A DNA stretch of 64,000 bases from an uncultured Gammaproteobacteria bacterium (lineage in GTDB: Bacteria > Pseudomonadota > Gammaproteobacteria > GCA-002705445 > GCA-002716945). The translations under genes and the position numbers were made by a program. Location of the stretch: the NCBI GenBank assembly GCA_902559355.1, contig CACEHM010000003.1, forward strand, positions 124,001 through 188,000, read 5' to 3'. The notes below the pieces were generated by a model that was not told the DNA's origin, ran no database searches, and worked only from the letters and a program-made list of their open reading frames with translations. The stretch's first letter is position 1. Every line of letters begins with the position of its first letter. This document shows, piece after piece, positions 27,457 to 37,391 of this stretch.

Positions 27457-27999
27457 ATGAAAGATAGAAGTAACATGATTTGGATTGATCTAGAAATGAC
27501 AGGCCTAGATACACAGAGAGACTATATAATTGAAATTGCTTCTATTGTTACCGATAAGAATTTAAATATTCTTGAAGAGGGTCCAAATTTAGCTATTAAA
27601 CAACCTGATGAGATACTTAATGGAATGGATAAATGGAATACTGATCATCATAACAGAAGTGGATTAGTACAAAAAGTTCAAGAAAGTAATATAACTGAAT
27701 CGATAGCTGAGAAAAAAACTATTGAATTTCTCTCTAAATACGTTCCTAAAGGAGAATCACCCTTATGCGGTAACACCATTTGTCAAGACAGAAGATTTCT
27801 TGCTAGATGTATGCCAGATCTTGAATCTTTTTGTCATTATAGAAGTATAGATGTTAGTTCAATACGTGAACTTGGTAAGAGATGGTATTTTGAAGATATG
27901 GATAACTTTCAAAAAAACTCTAACCATCGAGCACTAGATGACATAAGAGATTCCATAGATGAGCTTCGTTATTACAGGAAAACTATATTTAAGCTTTAG
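27457..27999 (+). CDS. orn: Oligoribonuclease
   Basis: A 180-residue 3'-to-5' exonuclease that finishes RNA decay by degrading two- to five-base oligonucleotides. The DEDDh residues are visible: D11 and E13 in [10 protein letters not shown], the middle aspartate in [11 protein letters not shown], and the final H/D in [19 protein letters not shown]. Length equals E. coli Orn (181). The first ATG gives the usual short extension before IWIDLEM; an internal ATG at 27475 is a less likely start. It is convergent with nadB (11-base overlap). Confidence 0.96.
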   Translation: MKDRSNMIWIDLEMTGLDTQRDYIIEIASIVTDKNLNILEEGPNLAIKQPDEILNGMDKWNTDHHNRSGLVQKVQESNITESIAEKKTIEFLSKYVPKGESPLCGNTICQDRRFLARCMPDLESFCHYRSIDVSSIRELGKRWYFEDMDNFQKNSNHRALDDIRDSIDELRYYRKTIFKL

Positions 28000-29590
28000 A
28001 TACAATTTTCATAATAAAATCTTTTTCAGTATTATTTAATTCAGTAGATTTATTATATTTATAGCTGACCTTTGGATAATCTTTATTGTAATGGAGGCCG
28101 CGACTTTCTTTCCTAGAAATAGCAGATTTAGTAATGATCTTAGCTACATCTATGATATTTCTCAGTTCTAGTAAATCTGTACTAATTCGATGAGTATGAT
28201 AAAACTCATTAATTTCATTGTTAATAATTTCTAGTCTATCTTTAGCTCTGTTTAACATTTTATCAGACCGCAAAATACCGACATAATCCCACATAATTTT
28301 TCTTATCTCGGCCCAGTTGTGTGAAATTAAAATATTTTCATCAGACGAATCTGAAACATAACTATCGTCCCATAAAGGTAGCTCTTTCTCATTATAAGTT
28401 ATATTTTTTTCATTTATTTTTTTACAGCATTCCATGGCCATAACCGAACATTCTAATAATGAGTTGCTAGCTAATCTATTAGCTCCATGCAGGCCGGAAT
28501 GTGCTGCTTCACCTATAACATATAAATTGGAACAATCTGTTTCACCCGAAATAGTAGTTTTCACACCTCCGCAAGTATAATGTGCTGCAGGAACCACTGG
28601 TATTGGATCTTTGGTTATATCTATGCCAAGTTCTAAACATCGATTATAAATATTTGGAAACCTTTGAAGGATATACTCATTGCCTTTAAAAGAGACATCT
28701 AGATAAACATGCTTAAAATTATTATTTTTCATTTCAATGTCTATGGCTCTCGCTACGACATCACGCGGCGCAAGCTCAGCTCTTTTATCATATTTTTTCA
28801 TAAAATATTCATTATTAGGATTAATCAATTTTGCACCTTCACCTCTTAAAGATTCTGAGATTAAAAAACTTTTATCACTAGTATGATATAAACATGTCGG
28901 GTGAAACTGCATAAACTCCATGTTTGAAATTGTACAACCGAATCTCCAAGCTAGCGCTATTCCATCACCTGTTGATGTATCTGGATTCGTTGTGTACTGA
29001 TAGAGTTTATTCGCTCCACCTGTTGCTAGTATGATTATATTTGCTCTAATAGTGATAACAGATTTATTTGATTCATCGTATGCATATAAACCATCACAGA
29101 GTGCATCTTTTCTTCCAATTAAATCAATAGCCATAATATCTTCTTTGATTGTAATTTTTTTATTTTTTTTTGCTTTCTTTAAAAGTGATGTGTGTATTTC
29201 TTCGCCGGTATTATCATTGTGATATGCAATCCTTCTTTTAGAGTGACCCCCCTCTAAAGTTTGTTGTAATTTAGTTCCATCAGTATTGAAATTAACACCG
29301 TGTTTAATAAGAAGGTCAATACTTTTTCTACCTTGCTCTATTATTCTTGTGACAGATTCTGGATTGCATATTTCATGACCGTTTATAATCGTATCATTAA
29401 CATGTGCATCAATATCACTGTTATCCATAGCAGCAGCTATTCCACCTTGAGCCCATGAAGTTGAACATTCATTTGTTCGTGATTTTGTTAGCATGGTTAC
29501 AGAATATGTTTTAGACAGTTCAATTGCTGATAATAATCCTGAGATTCCTGTTCCAACTATTAAAACTTCAGTATTTAGCCTTGTATTCAT
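27989..29590 (-). CDS. nadB: L-aspartate oxidase
   Basis: A 533-residue flavoenzyme that oxidises aspartate to iminoaspartate in de novo NAD synthesis. The FAD motif is [16 protein letters not shown] at about residues 11-26, the flavin region continues with [11 protein letters not shown], and HYTCGGVKT and [21 protein letters not shown] are characteristic. Length is near E. coli NadB (540). It is divergent from rpoE with only 25 bases between starts, the same arrangement as in E. coli. nadA and nadC are not present here. Confidence 0.96.
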   Translation of the reverse strand: MNTRLNTEVLIVGTGISGLLSAIELSKTYSVTMLTKSRTNECSTSWAQGGIAAAMDNSDIDAHVNDTIINGHEICNPESVTRIIEQGRKSIDLLIKHGVNFNTDGTKLQQTLEGGHSKRRIAYHNDNTGEEIHTSLLKKAKKNKKITIKEDIMAIDLIGRKDALCDGLYAYDESNKSVITIRANIIILATGGANKLYQYTTNPDTSTGDGIALAWRFGCTISNMEFMQFHPTCLYHTSDKSFLISESLRGEGAKLINPNNEYFMKKYDKRAELAPRDVVARAIDIEMKNNNFKHVYLDVSFKGNEYILQRFPNIYNRCLELGIDITKDPIPVVPAAHYTCGGVKTTISGETDCSNLYVIGEAAHSGLHGANRLASNSLLECSVMAMECCKKINEKNITYNEKELPLWDDSYVSDSSDENILISHNWAEIRKIMWDYVGILRSDKMLNRAKDRLEIINNEINEFYHTHRISTDLLELRNIIDVAKIITKSAISRKESRGLHYNKDYPKVSYKYNKSTELNNTEKDFIMKIVSKA

Positions 29591-29615
29591 ATAATATAAA
29601 ATATCACAATGTGTA

Positions 29616-30194
29616 ATGACTAGAAATATTATTATTAGAGATGATGACGAAATTATTCAGGAATGTTTATCTGGCAACACAGGTGCATATAAAAATCTAG
29701 TTGATAAGTATCAAATTCGTATAATCAATACATGTTATAAGTATACAAAAAACATTAATGATGCAGAAGACGTAGCTCAAGAAGTATTCTTAAAAGCATT
29801 TCAAAACCTCTCGAACTTTAAATTTGATAGTAAATTTTACTCATGGATTTATAGAATTGCTGTAAATACTTGTCTTAATTACATAAATTCCAGAGAAAAA
29901 CGTAATGAAAAAGAAACTATTTCAGAAGAAAATTGTCTAAATGAGGTGAATGTATCAAATGATAATCCAGGAGAATATTATCAATTGAATGAATTGATTG
30001 ATAAAATACAACCATTGATAGAAAAATTGCCCGAGGATCTTAGTAATTTGATAAAGCTATATGAAATTAAAGACTTAACGTATGAGGATATTTCTAAGAG
30101 GTTGGACATACCAATAGGTACGGTTCGTTCCAGGTTGCATAGGGCAAGAAACATGTTAATCTCTGAATTCAGAAGCATAAGTGATGATGAATAA
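29616..30194 (+). CDS. rpoE: RNA polymerase sigma factor RpoE (sigma-E, ECF)
   Basis: A 192-residue ECF sigma factor that in gammaproteobacteria directs the envelope-stress regulon. Region 2 (about 25-95) contains DAEDVAQEVFLKAFQNLSNFKFDSKFYSWIYRIAVNTCLNYI, and region 4 (about 130-185) contains the helix-turn-helix LTYEDISKRLDIPIGTVRSRLHRAR. Length equals E. coli RpoE (191). Its position, divergent from nadB and followed by an anti-sigma-like gene, mucD and lepA, matches the rpoE/algU locus. Control is expected through RseA-like cleavage by RseP, encoded at 61.5 kb. Confidence 0.96.
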   Translation: MTRNIIIRDDDEIIQECLSGNTGAYKNLVDKYQIRIINTCYKYTKNINDAEDVAQEVFLKAFQNLSNFKFDSKFYSWIYRIAVNTCLNYINSREKRNEKETISEENCLNEVNVSNDNPGEYYQLNELIDKIQPLIEKLPEDLSNLIKLYEIKDLTYEDISKRLDIPIGTVRSRLHRARNMLISEFRSISDDE

Positions 30195-30537
30195 TAACTA
30201 TAAAATATTTGGGCTAATTGTTAGTTTAATGAGAAATGAGCATCCACCTGAAATATCAAAAGATTTTTCAGAAAATGTTATGCAAAAGATATTATTAAAT
30301 AAAAAGCCTGAAGATACTAAGTATAATAATTTCCTAAAAGTAGCTGCTTCAGTCTTTTTTGCAGTTATTACAGCTTACAGCTTAATTAGTTTTGAACGAT
30401 CAGAGACAAATGTTGTTTCAGTGGATATAATCAACGATAAGACTGATAATAACGAATTGATTAAACGAGTAAAAGACGATTCAGCTTGTATAAAGATCGA
30501 AAATAGTATTGAGGAAAAGAATGACAGTTGTAAATAA
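30184..30537 (+). CDS. Probable anti-sigma-E factor (RseA/MucA-like, minimal)
   Basis: A 117-residue protein directly after rpoE, overlapping its end. A cytosolic N-terminal part (about 1-45) could bind the sigma factor, a single hydrophobic helix (about 46-63, KVAASVFFAVITAYSLISF) spans the membrane, and a short acidic periplasmic tail of about 55 residues follows. Sequence similarity to RseA is weak; the call rests on topology and locus. It is about half the size of E. coli RseA (216) and has little of its RseB-binding part. GTG at 30181, ATG at 30184 and ATG at 30187 are all possible starts. Its tail overlaps the mucD start. Confidence 0.65.
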   Translation: MMNNNYKIFGLIVSLMRNEHPPEISKDFSENVMQKILLNKKPEDTKYNNFLKVAASVFFAVITAYSLISFERSETNVVSVDIINDKTDNNELIKRVKDDSACIKIENSIEEKNDSCK

Positions 30538-31930
30538 TATAAAATATATACTGGTTCTATTATCACTATCTTTCTTGAATTTGACTATAGCAGAATCCTC
30601 TACTGCTTATCCAGACTTTACAGGAATTGTTGAAAAGAACATGCCTGCTGTAGTTATTGTTAACGCGAGCAGGTCTAGTAATGCAGCTAATAGCGACAAT
30701 CAATTTCAAACTCCACCTGGTATGCCCGATGAATTTAATGACCTTTTTAAAAAGTATTTTGATGAGAGGAACAATCAACCCAAGAGAAGACAGCCGAGCT
30801 CTGGCTCAGGATTCATTTTATCCAGTGATGGATACATAATGACAAACCATCATGTCGTAAACGGAGCTGATAAAATAAATATTATAACTAATGATCAGAC
30901 TACTTATGAGGCTAGTCTAATTGGTTCCGATAAAAGAAGCGATTTAGCACTTCTTAAAGTTGAAGCGAATAACTTACCTGTTGTAAAGATTGCTTCCTTT
31001 GATAATGTCAAGTTAGGTGAGTGGGTTCTCGCTATTGGTTCACCTTTTGGATTTAATCAAACCGTTACTGCAGGAATTGTTAGTGGAAAACAAAGAAAAC
31101 TAGCTGGCGATAATTATGTTCCATATATACAAACTGACGTCGCAATTAATCCAGGTAATTCTGGTGGCCCATTGTTTAATCTTTCTGGAGAAGTGATTGG
31201 CGTCAATGCTCAAATTTATAGTCGAACTGGAGGATTCATGGGCGTATCTTTTGCAATACCCTCTGACACTGTTAATGACGTTTTCTATCAACTTAAAACT
31301 AAAGGTAAAGTTAGTAGGGGTTGGTTAGGTGTATATATTCAAGAAATTGACGATAAACTAGCTAAAAGTTTTGGCCTGAAAAAGGCACGAGGCGCATTGG
31401 TGAGTAAAATATTACCGGATAGCCCTGCAGAGAAGGCGAGATTCAAACAAGGCGATGTCATATTAAAATTTAATGATAATGAGATCAAAAAATCTACTGA
31501 CCTCCCTTTGATAGTAGGACAATCTGAAGTTGGTAAGTCATTTAGAGTACAAATTATTAGAAATAAGATGATAACTAATTTATCAGTCACTCTTGAGGAA
31601 TTACCTACCGAAGATAAAATTGCATCTATAGGAACAAAAAAAATCACTTCAAATTCCTTTTCTGGAATATCTGTAAGAAACTTGAGTCCGCAAGATATTA
31701 AGTTGCTTGAGATTAAATCAGGTGTCATCGTCACTAATGTAGATGATAATATTAATAATAACTTTGATGTAAAAGCAAATGATGTAATTACTAAGATAAA
31801 TAATACGATTATTAATAACGTAGATGACTTTTCTAAAATTATGGCAAAATCCAAAAATAATACGTATGTAAACTTATTAGTTTATAGACAATCCACTCCT
31901 TTATATATTGCACTAAAAATCTCTAAATGA
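30521..31930 (+). CDS. mucD: Periplasmic serine protease DegP/MucD (Do family)
   Basis: A 469-residue HtrA-type protease and chaperone. An N-terminal signal peptide (to about residue 24, ending TIA) is followed by a trypsin-like domain with the triad H111 (NHHVV), D141 (RSDLALL) and S214 (GNSGGPL), then two PDZ domains from about 280 and 380. I chose the ATG at 30521, preceded by GAGG at 30511-30514, over a TTG at 30509 that would spoil the signal peptide. Placement after rpoE and an anti-sigma gene corresponds to Pseudomonas mucD. It probably clears misfolded envelope proteins and is likely part of the sigma-E operon. Confidence 0.94.
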   Translation: MTVVNNIKYILVLLSLSFLNLTIAESSTAYPDFTGIVEKNMPAVVIVNASRSSNAANSDNQFQTPPGMPDEFNDLFKKYFDERNNQPKRRQPSSGSGFILSSDGYIMTNHHVVNGADKINIITNDQTTYEASLIGSDKRSDLALLKVEANNLPVVKIASFDNVKLGEWVLAIGSPFGFNQTVTAGIVSGKQRKLAGDNYVPYIQTDVAINPGNSGGPLFNLSGEVIGVNAQIYSRTGGFMGVSFAIPSDTVNDVFYQLKTKGKVSRGWLGVYIQEIDDKLAKSFGLKKARGALVSKILPDSPAEKARFKQGDVILKFNDNEIKKSTDLPLIVGQSEVGKSFRVQIIRNKMITNLSVTLEELPTEDKIASIGTKKITSNSFSGISVRNLSPQDIKLLEIKSGVIVTNVDDNINNNFDVKANDVITKINNTIINNVDDFSKIMAKSKNNTYVNLLVYRQSTPLYIALKISK

Positions 31931-31968
31931 TTTGATGTTTTAAGTCTCTAATATATTATAGAGCAATA

Positions 31969-33756
31969 ATGAACATCCGAAATATTGCCATAGTCGCTCA
32001 CATTGATCATGGTAAATCCACACTCGCTGATCGCCTCATAGAAAAGTATGGAGATATCAGTTCTCGCAAGATGAAAGAGCAAATTTTAGACTCTATGGAT
32101 TTAGAGAGAGAACGTGGAATTACAATCAAAGCACAAACTGTAAGTCTAAATGCTTCCTATATGGGAGATAACTATAACATTAATATCATTGACACCCCAG
32201 GACATGTTGATTTCTCATATGAAGTATCTAGATCTCTGTCAGCTTGTGATGGTGTAATGCTTTTAGTAGATGCAACACAAGGACTTGAAGCTCAAACAAT
32301 TGCCCATTTTAATATGGCGAGAGAGCTGAATCTTGAAATTATACCTGTCATTAATAAGATTGATTTACCATCGGCTGATCCTGATGCTGTAAAAAAGGAT
32401 TTATCTGAACTTCTTGATATTAATCAAAATGAGATATTGAGCGTTAGCGCTAAATCTGGCTTAGGGGTAGATGATCTAATTGAAAGAGTTATTATTGACA
32501 TACCTGAACCAAAAGGCTTAATGAGCAATGACCTAAAAGCTTTTATTATTGATTCATGGTTTGATAACTATCTTGGAATTGTCGTCCTGATTAAAATAAT
32601 CGATGGATCAATAAGTATTAAAGACAAAATTAAAGTATTTTCTAATAAAAGAGAATTCCTTGTAGATAAACTTGGAACCTTTAATCCGACAATGACAAAT
32701 TTATCAAAATTATCATCTGGTCAGGTTGGATTTATGATTGCATCAATCAAAACACTCGATTCAGCACCTGTCGGCGATACTATTGTTCTTGCTAAAAATA
32801 ATACCTCAGCCCCATTGCCTGGATTTAAAAAAATACAGCCACGAGTATATTCTGGATTCTATCCTGTTGATTCTAATGATTACCAAGAATCCAAAAAAGC
32901 ATTAGATAAATTATCTTTAAATGATAATTCTTTTACATATGAACCCGAAAGCTCACAATCATTAGGACATGGATTTAGATGCGGATTTCTAGGATTATTG
33001 CATATGGAGATCATTCGTGAACGCGTTCAAAGAGAGTATAATCTAGAATTTTTGATGACTGTCCCATCAGTTACCTATCGAGTAGAAAATAAAAAGGGCG
33101 AGGTTAATGACATTAGAAAACCAAGTGATTTACCAGATGATAATAGTATTAAATGTTACTATGAGCCAATAGCACTTATATCAATTGTAACTCCTGCAGA
33201 GTATTTAGGTTCTGTCATAGAGCTTTGCACTTCAAAAAGGGGCACTCAAAAGGACTTAATCTACAGATCTAATATGGCTGAAATCAAATACGAGATACCT
33301 CTTTCTGAAATAATATATGATTTCTTTGATACACTTAAGTCCGCATCAAAAGGTTATGCATCTTATGATTACGACATTATTGATTTTAGAGAAAGCAGTA
33401 TGATTAGGCTTGATATACATGTAAATAAGAAAAAAATAGACGCTTTGTCACAAATATTGCATAAAGATAATTCATATCGTAGATCTAGGGAACTGATTGA
33501 TAATCTCAAAAAATTAATACCTAGACAAAGTTTTGAGATAACAATTCAAGGATGTGTTGGCGCTAAAATTCTATCATCAACTTCTATTAAGGGTTATAGA
33601 AAAGATGTCACCGCAAAACTCTATGGAGGAGATGTTACACGAAAAATGAAGCTTCTAAAAAAACAAAAAGAAGGTAAGAAAAAAATGAAGAAAATAGGTA
33701 ATGTTGAAATACCTAGAGAAGCTTTCTACAAATTCTTATCTACAACGGAAGAATAG
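31969..33756 (+). CDS. lepA: Translation elongation factor 4 (LepA)
   Basis: A 595-residue translational GTPase that acts on ribosomes with misplaced tRNAs. The G motifs are AHIDHGKSTLADRL (G1), RGITIKAQTV (G2), DTPGHVDF (G3) and NKIDLPSADP (G4). The LepA-specific C-terminal domain follows, with GGDVTRKMKLLKKQKEGKKKMK close to the end. Length is as expected (E. coli 599). It heads the lepA-lepB-rnc-era-recO block, one base before lepB. The gap from mucD (38 bases) has no clear promoter. Confidence 0.97.
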   Translation: MNIRNIAIVAHIDHGKSTLADRLIEKYGDISSRKMKEQILDSMDLERERGITIKAQTVSLNASYMGDNYNINIIDTPGHVDFSYEVSRSLSACDGVMLLVDATQGLEAQTIAHFNMARELNLEIIPVINKIDLPSADPDAVKKDLSELLDINQNEILSVSAKSGLGVDDLIERVIIDIPEPKGLMSNDLKAFIIDSWFDNYLGIVVLIKIIDGSISIKDKIKVFSNKREFLVDKLGTFNPTMTNLSKLSSGQVGFMIASIKTLDSAPVGDTIVLAKNNTSAPLPGFKKIQPRVYSGFYPVDSNDYQESKKALDKLSLNDNSFTYEPESSQSLGHGFRCGFLGLLHMEIIRERVQREYNLEFLMTVPSVTYRVENKKGEVNDIRKPSDLPDDNSIKCYYEPIALISIVTPAEYLGSVIELCTSKRGTQKDLIYRSNMAEIKYEIPLSEIIYDFFDTLKSASKGYASYDYDIIDFRESSMIRLDIHVNKKKIDALSQILHKDNSYRRSRELIDNLKKLIPRQSFEITIQGCVGAKILSSTSIKGYRKDVTAKLYGGDVTRKMKLLKKQKEGKKKMKKIGNVEIPREAFYKFLSTTEE

Positions 33757-33757
33757 A

Positions 33758-34486
33758 ATGGATTTTACACTTATACTTGTTGTACTTACATTATTTACTG
33801 GATTGTTTAGCCTTGTTAAAATTAATAAACCTATAATTTCTCAGATATCAGAATTCTCATCATCTATTTTTCCAGTTTTATTCGTTGTGCTTCTAATTAG
33901 ATCTTTTTTCATTGAACCCTATAAAATTCCCTCAGGCTCTATGATACCAACATTAATGATTGGAGATTTTATCCTAGTTGATAAAAACATATATGGATAT
34001 AAACTTCCATTAACAAATTATACTTTAATAAAAAATGAAACTCCTAAACGTGGAGATGTCATAGTATTTAAATATCCAGAAAATAAAAATATAAACTATA
34101 TTAAGAGAGTTATAGGTATACCTGGTGATTTAATTATCTATAAAGACAAAACACTTTTTGTAAATGGAAATAGATATAATCAAATAAAGATAAGTCATAA
34201 CTTTGATCCAGTAGAAATTGCTAATGGTACTGTTTCATATGAACAAAATGAATTTAAGGACTACCTAATTCTTAATCAAAACGAATCAACATTTAACTTT
34301 AAGTATAAAGTCCCGCCAAAATCTTACTTTGTTTTGGGAGATAATCGAGATAACTCGAATGATAGTCGCTTTTGGGGACCTGTCCCAGAGGAAAATCTTG
34401 TTGGCAAAGCCTTCTATATTTGGATGTTTTGGAACTTTGATAGTTATTATAATTTTTTTGATAGAGTAGGTAACTATATTGAATAG
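33758..34486 (+). CDS. lepB: Signal peptidase I
   Basis: A 242-residue membrane protease that removes signal peptides from exported proteins. Two hydrophobic segments (about 2-20 and 28-48) anchor it, and the catalytic dyad is S61 in PSGSMIPTL and K116 in YIKRVIGIPGD. GDNRDNSNDSRFWGPVPEENLVGKA is the conserved C-terminal box. It is shorter than E. coli LepB (324). The ATG at 33758, right after the lepA stop, gives the expected membrane-first N terminus; an upstream in-frame TTG at 33701 inside lepA adds only a charged stretch. The stop overlaps the rnc TTG start by eight bases. Confidence 0.95.
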   Translation: MDFTLILVVLTLFTGLFSLVKINKPIISQISEFSSSIFPVLFVVLLIRSFFIEPYKIPSGSMIPTLMIGDFILVDKNIYGYKLPLTNYTLIKNETPKRGDVIVFKYPENKNINYIKRVIGIPGDLIIYKDKTLFVNGNRYNQIKISHNFDPVEIANGTVSYEQNEFKDYLILNQNESTFNFKYKVPPKSYFVLGDNRDNSNDSRFWGPVPEENLVGKAFYIWMFWNFDSYYNFFDRVGNYIE

Positions 34487-35144
34487 CACTGATGGAAATA
34501 ATATTATTAAGCTAATAAGCAAAGCATTTAGTTATAAAGTCTGTAATGTTCATTATTTTTCCTCAGCTCTTACTCATAAAAGTATCTCTAAAGATAATTA
34601 CGAGAGATTAGAGATTTTAGGTGATGCCGTATTACAACTTGTAATTACAGAGTTATTATTTACAAAATATCCTGACCATAATGAAGGTCAAATCACAGTT
34701 ATAAGACAGAATCTAGTAAATTCGAAAAATCTTGAAAAGATATTCCTTTCATTGAAGCTCGAGAAAATATTTAAAGAAATTAATCCTAGTTTATCTAAAA
34801 GTAATATATATTCAGATATTTTCGAAGCCCTTATTGGAGCAATTTATCTTGATAGTAATTATGAAACTGTCAAGGATGCTATATGTAATCTTTTTATACC
34901 TTTGCTATCAGATAATCTGTCTCAAAAAGACTCAAAGACACTTCTTCAAGAATATATGCATTCAAATCAAAATCCTCTACCTTCGTATAGCACATCACAT
35001 ATTAAACATTCAAAATATAAATATTTAGTTACATGTGAAATATCTAATCTAAATATCAAAGAATCACTACAAACAAATAAAGTAAAACCAGCAGAACAAA
35101 AATTAGCTCATGCTATTTTAAAAAAATTATATGAAAAAAGTTAA
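34479..35144 (+). CDS. rnc: Ribonuclease III
   Basis: A 221-residue double-stranded RNA endonuclease for rRNA processing and mRNA turnover. The catalytic signature ERLEILGDAVLQLVI is at about residues 41-55, and the second metal-binding acid lies in DIFEALIGAIYLD. A double-stranded RNA-binding domain occupies about 150-221. The start is TTG at 34479, overlapping lepB; the only nearby ATG (34492) is out of frame. The 3' end overlaps era by 14 bases. The lepB-rnc-era order is conserved. Confidence 0.96.
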   Translation: MNSTDGNNIIKLISKAFSYKVCNVHYFSSALTHKSISKDNYERLEILGDAVLQLVITELLFTKYPDHNEGQITVIRQNLVNSKNLEKIFLSLKLEKIFKEINPSLSKSNIYSDIFEALIGAIYLDSNYETVKDAICNLFIPLLSDNLSQKDSKTLLQEYMHSNQNPLPSYSTSHIKHSKYKYLVTCEISNLNIKESLQTNKVKPAEQKLAHAILKKLYEKS

Positions 35145-36000
35145 AGTCTTAATAGTTGGTAAAAGCAATGTTGGAAAATCATCTTTGATAAATTATTTCT
35201 GTAATAAACATACTGCATTAGTATCTAATAAACTACATTCTACTAGAATATCTACTTCTCATATAATCGATTATAATAATGTTCATATAGAGTTTATTGA
35301 TACACCAGGTGCATCTATTAATGATTCTAATCTTCTCTCAAAAGCTATGAAAAGCAATGCATCAAAGTATATGACTAATGCTGATATAATAATATTACTT
35401 ACTCAGCCTCAAGAAAAATATGATTATGAAATAAAAATTAAGAATCAAATTATAGAATGTAATAAAAAATATATTTTATGTGTTAATAAAATTGATTTAG
35501 ATTCTTCTGGCCAATACAAGGATGATCTGTTTATATCATTGGGTGTAAATGAGGCTTCTTTTGTATCTGTAAAAGAATCTATTGGCATTGACTCACTTTA
35601 TACTTTAATTAAGGACAAGATTATCAGTGAAGGCATAGAGGGTACCGACGAATTAACTAATGAAAGAAATAATATAAATATAATTCAAGAATTAATTAGA
35701 GAATCTATGATTAATCATACTAATAAAGAGTTGCCTTATGAAACAGCTGTTCACATATCCTATTATAGGGTAAAGAGTAAGAGTGATGTTATTAAAGCAG
35801 ATATAATAGTCTCTAAGGATAATCATAAAAAAATTATTATTGGCAAAAAAGGAGCAATGATCAAAAATATTGGCATTGAAGCTCGTGAACTAATTGAACT
35901 TTATCTAGGTAAAAAAATACATTTGTCTTTATATGTAGTAGTAAGAGATAATTGGAAAAATAACCCTACTGTTCTCAAAGATATTGGATATATTGAATAA
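35131..36000 (+). CDS. era: GTPase Era
   Basis: A 289-residue GTPase that binds 16S rRNA and couples 30S maturation to growth. G1 is GKSNVGKSSL at 10-19, G3 is DTPG near residue 56, G4 is NKID near 122, and a C-terminal KH domain contains IIIGKKGAMIKNIGIEARELIE. The effector loop reads KLHSTRIS where many Era proteins have PQTTR, a modest deviation. It is slightly shorter than E. coli Era (301). It overlaps rnc and its stop directly abuts recO. Confidence 0.96.
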   Translation: MKKVKVLIVGKSNVGKSSLINYFCNKHTALVSNKLHSTRISTSHIIDYNNVHIEFIDTPGASINDSNLLSKAMKSNASKYMTNADIIILLTQPQEKYDYEIKIKNQIIECNKKYILCVNKIDLDSSGQYKDDLFISLGVNEASFVSVKESIGIDSLYTLIKDKIISEGIEGTDELTNERNNINIIQELIRESMINHTNKELPYETAVHISYYRVKSKSDVIKADIIVSKDNHKKIIIGKKGAMIKNIGIEARELIELYLGKKIHLSLYVVVRDNWKNNPTVLKDIGYIE

Positions 36001-36669
36001 ATGAACGTTTCTCATACTGGTTTTCTTATACATACAAGAAAGTACAAAGAGACAAGCACTATAATTCACATCTTTTCACGAAATAAAGGAATTGAATCAC
36101 TTATATTTAAAGGTAGCTTCACAAATAAAGATAAATTTAAATTCTCATTGTTTAATGAGTATTTATTTAGTTACAATGATAAATATAGTTTTCCATATCT
36201 ATCAAAATTTGAGATTATCAATTCATTCCCATTTGATAAAAAATATTACTTATTAGGTCTTTATATTAATGAATTATTATATAAGACAATGAGAGAAGGT
36301 TATGATTATGAAAAAATCTATGAATATTACAAAAGCTTTCTTGTTAACTTATTAAATTCTTCTAGTAGTCTAAAAAGACTTGCATTAGTTTTTGAAAAAA
36401 GTTTCATTGATAATCTGGGTTACGGTCTCTACATGTTAAATGATAAAGATATTAATGATAATGCTTTATATATTTATGATTTTGATGAAGGCTTTAAGAT
36501 TTCAGATTCAGCACAAAACAAGTATTCATTACCCGGCAGTGCATTGAAACAATTTTTTTCAAACACGCTCGAGGATAATATCTACATAGATATTATTAGA
36601 CAAGTCATAAAAAGAATATTAAATAGACATTATGAAAATATCAATCTTATGGGTGATAAATTATTTTAG
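36001..36669 (+). CDS. recO: DNA repair protein RecO
   Basis: A 222-residue RecO. The N-terminal OB fold begins GFLIHTRKYKETSTIIHIFSR, as expected for the family, followed by a helical domain (LLGLYINELLYKTMREGYDYEKIYEYYKSFL). RecO anneals strands and works with RecR, encoded at 25.2 kb, to load RecA. Sequence conservation is low in this family, but length and position after era are diagnostic. pdxJ, which follows recO in E. coli, is absent; instead the stop overlaps the convergent lpxH by nine bases. Confidence 0.92.
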   Translation: MNVSHTGFLIHTRKYKETSTIIHIFSRNKGIESLIFKGSFTNKDKFKFSLFNEYLFSYNDKYSFPYLSKFEIINSFPFDKKYYLLGLYINELLYKTMREGYDYEKIYEYYKSFLVNLLNSSSSLKRLALVFEKSFIDNLGYGLYMLNDKDINDNALYIYDFDEGFKISDSAQNKYSLPGSALKQFFSNTLEDNIYIDIIRQVIKRILNRHYENINLMGDKLF

Positions 36670-37383
36670 ATTTCCTTTGGAAATTACGAATGCTTTATTT
36701 TTGAGCGATAAAATGAAAAAACGATTATACCAATCGCCTAAAACATATCTGTATATATATTCTTGATTTAGGTTATGTTTATGGATATTGGGTCTATGGG
36801 TATGGCCATGTACAATTATATTGGGTTTATATGACTCTATTAGCATATCAACTTCATTGATATTTACATCCATTATGCTTTCTTTTTTATGAGCATTTGC
36901 ATCAATACTTTTCTTTCTCAAATTCTCAGCTAAAGCTAGTCTTTCCTTTAAAGATTTAGATAACATTTGCTTCTGCCATTCACCAGATCTAACCAAGGAT
37001 CTGAATTTTTGATATTCCTTATCATCCGTACAAAGAGTATCTCCATGTAGCAGTAATAATCTTTGCCCGTTTTTTGTTATGACAGTAGGATCTTCCAAAA
37101 GGCGCATATTAAGACTCGAGCAGATTTTTTTTGAAATTAGAAAATCGCGATTACCATGCATGTACCAGATATTTATTTTGACCCCAAGCTGTGCTATCGA
37201 GGCTCTAATTTCGTTCAAGCCATCCATTGGATCATCGTCACCTACCCAATACTCAAATAAATCTCCCAAGATATAGAGATCTGTTACATCTTTATTTATA
37301 TTATCTAAATAGTTTATAAAGTATTTATTTACTTCCGGTCTTGTTTTATCAAGGTGTAAGTCAGAGATAAAATCTATAGTCAT
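36661..37383 (-). CDS. lpxH: UDP-2,3-diacylglucosamine hydrolase
   Basis: A 240-residue metallophosphoesterase of lipid A synthesis, producing lipid X from UDP-2,3-diacylglucosamine. Metal-binding motifs are in order: FISDLHLDKTRPE, GDLFEYWVGDDD, MHGNRDFL, LLHGDTLCTDDKEYQKFR and VHGHTHRPNIH. Length equals E. coli LpxH (240). It confirms a Gram-negative outer membrane. It follows the cyclophilin gene by eight bases on the minus strand, the same pairing as ppiB-lpxH in E. coli. Confidence 0.96.
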   Translation of the reverse strand: MTIDFISDLHLDKTRPEVNKYFINYLDNINKDVTDLYILGDLFEYWVGDDDPMDGLNEIRASIAQLGVKINIWYMHGNRDFLISKKICSSLNMRLLEDPTVITKNGQRLLLLHGDTLCTDDKEYQKFRSLVRSGEWQKQMLSKSLKERLALAENLRKKSIDANAHKKESIMDVNINEVDMLIESYKPNIIVHGHTHRPNIHKHNLNQEYIYRYVLGDWYNRFFILSLKNKAFVISKGNLK

Positions 37384-37391
37384 AAATGTGA

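Noticed and set aside
31339-31854. A 171-codon open frame antisense to the DegP-type protease gene
   Set aside because: The sense strand encodes clear PDZ domains; the antisense product is a low-complexity Ser/Leu/Ile string typical of the shadow of an AT-rich gene.
33701-33757. Extended lepB start inside lepA
   Set aside because: It adds a charged 19-residue segment before the first membrane helix and reads through conserved lepA; the ATG at 33758 gives the normal signal peptidase I N terminus.
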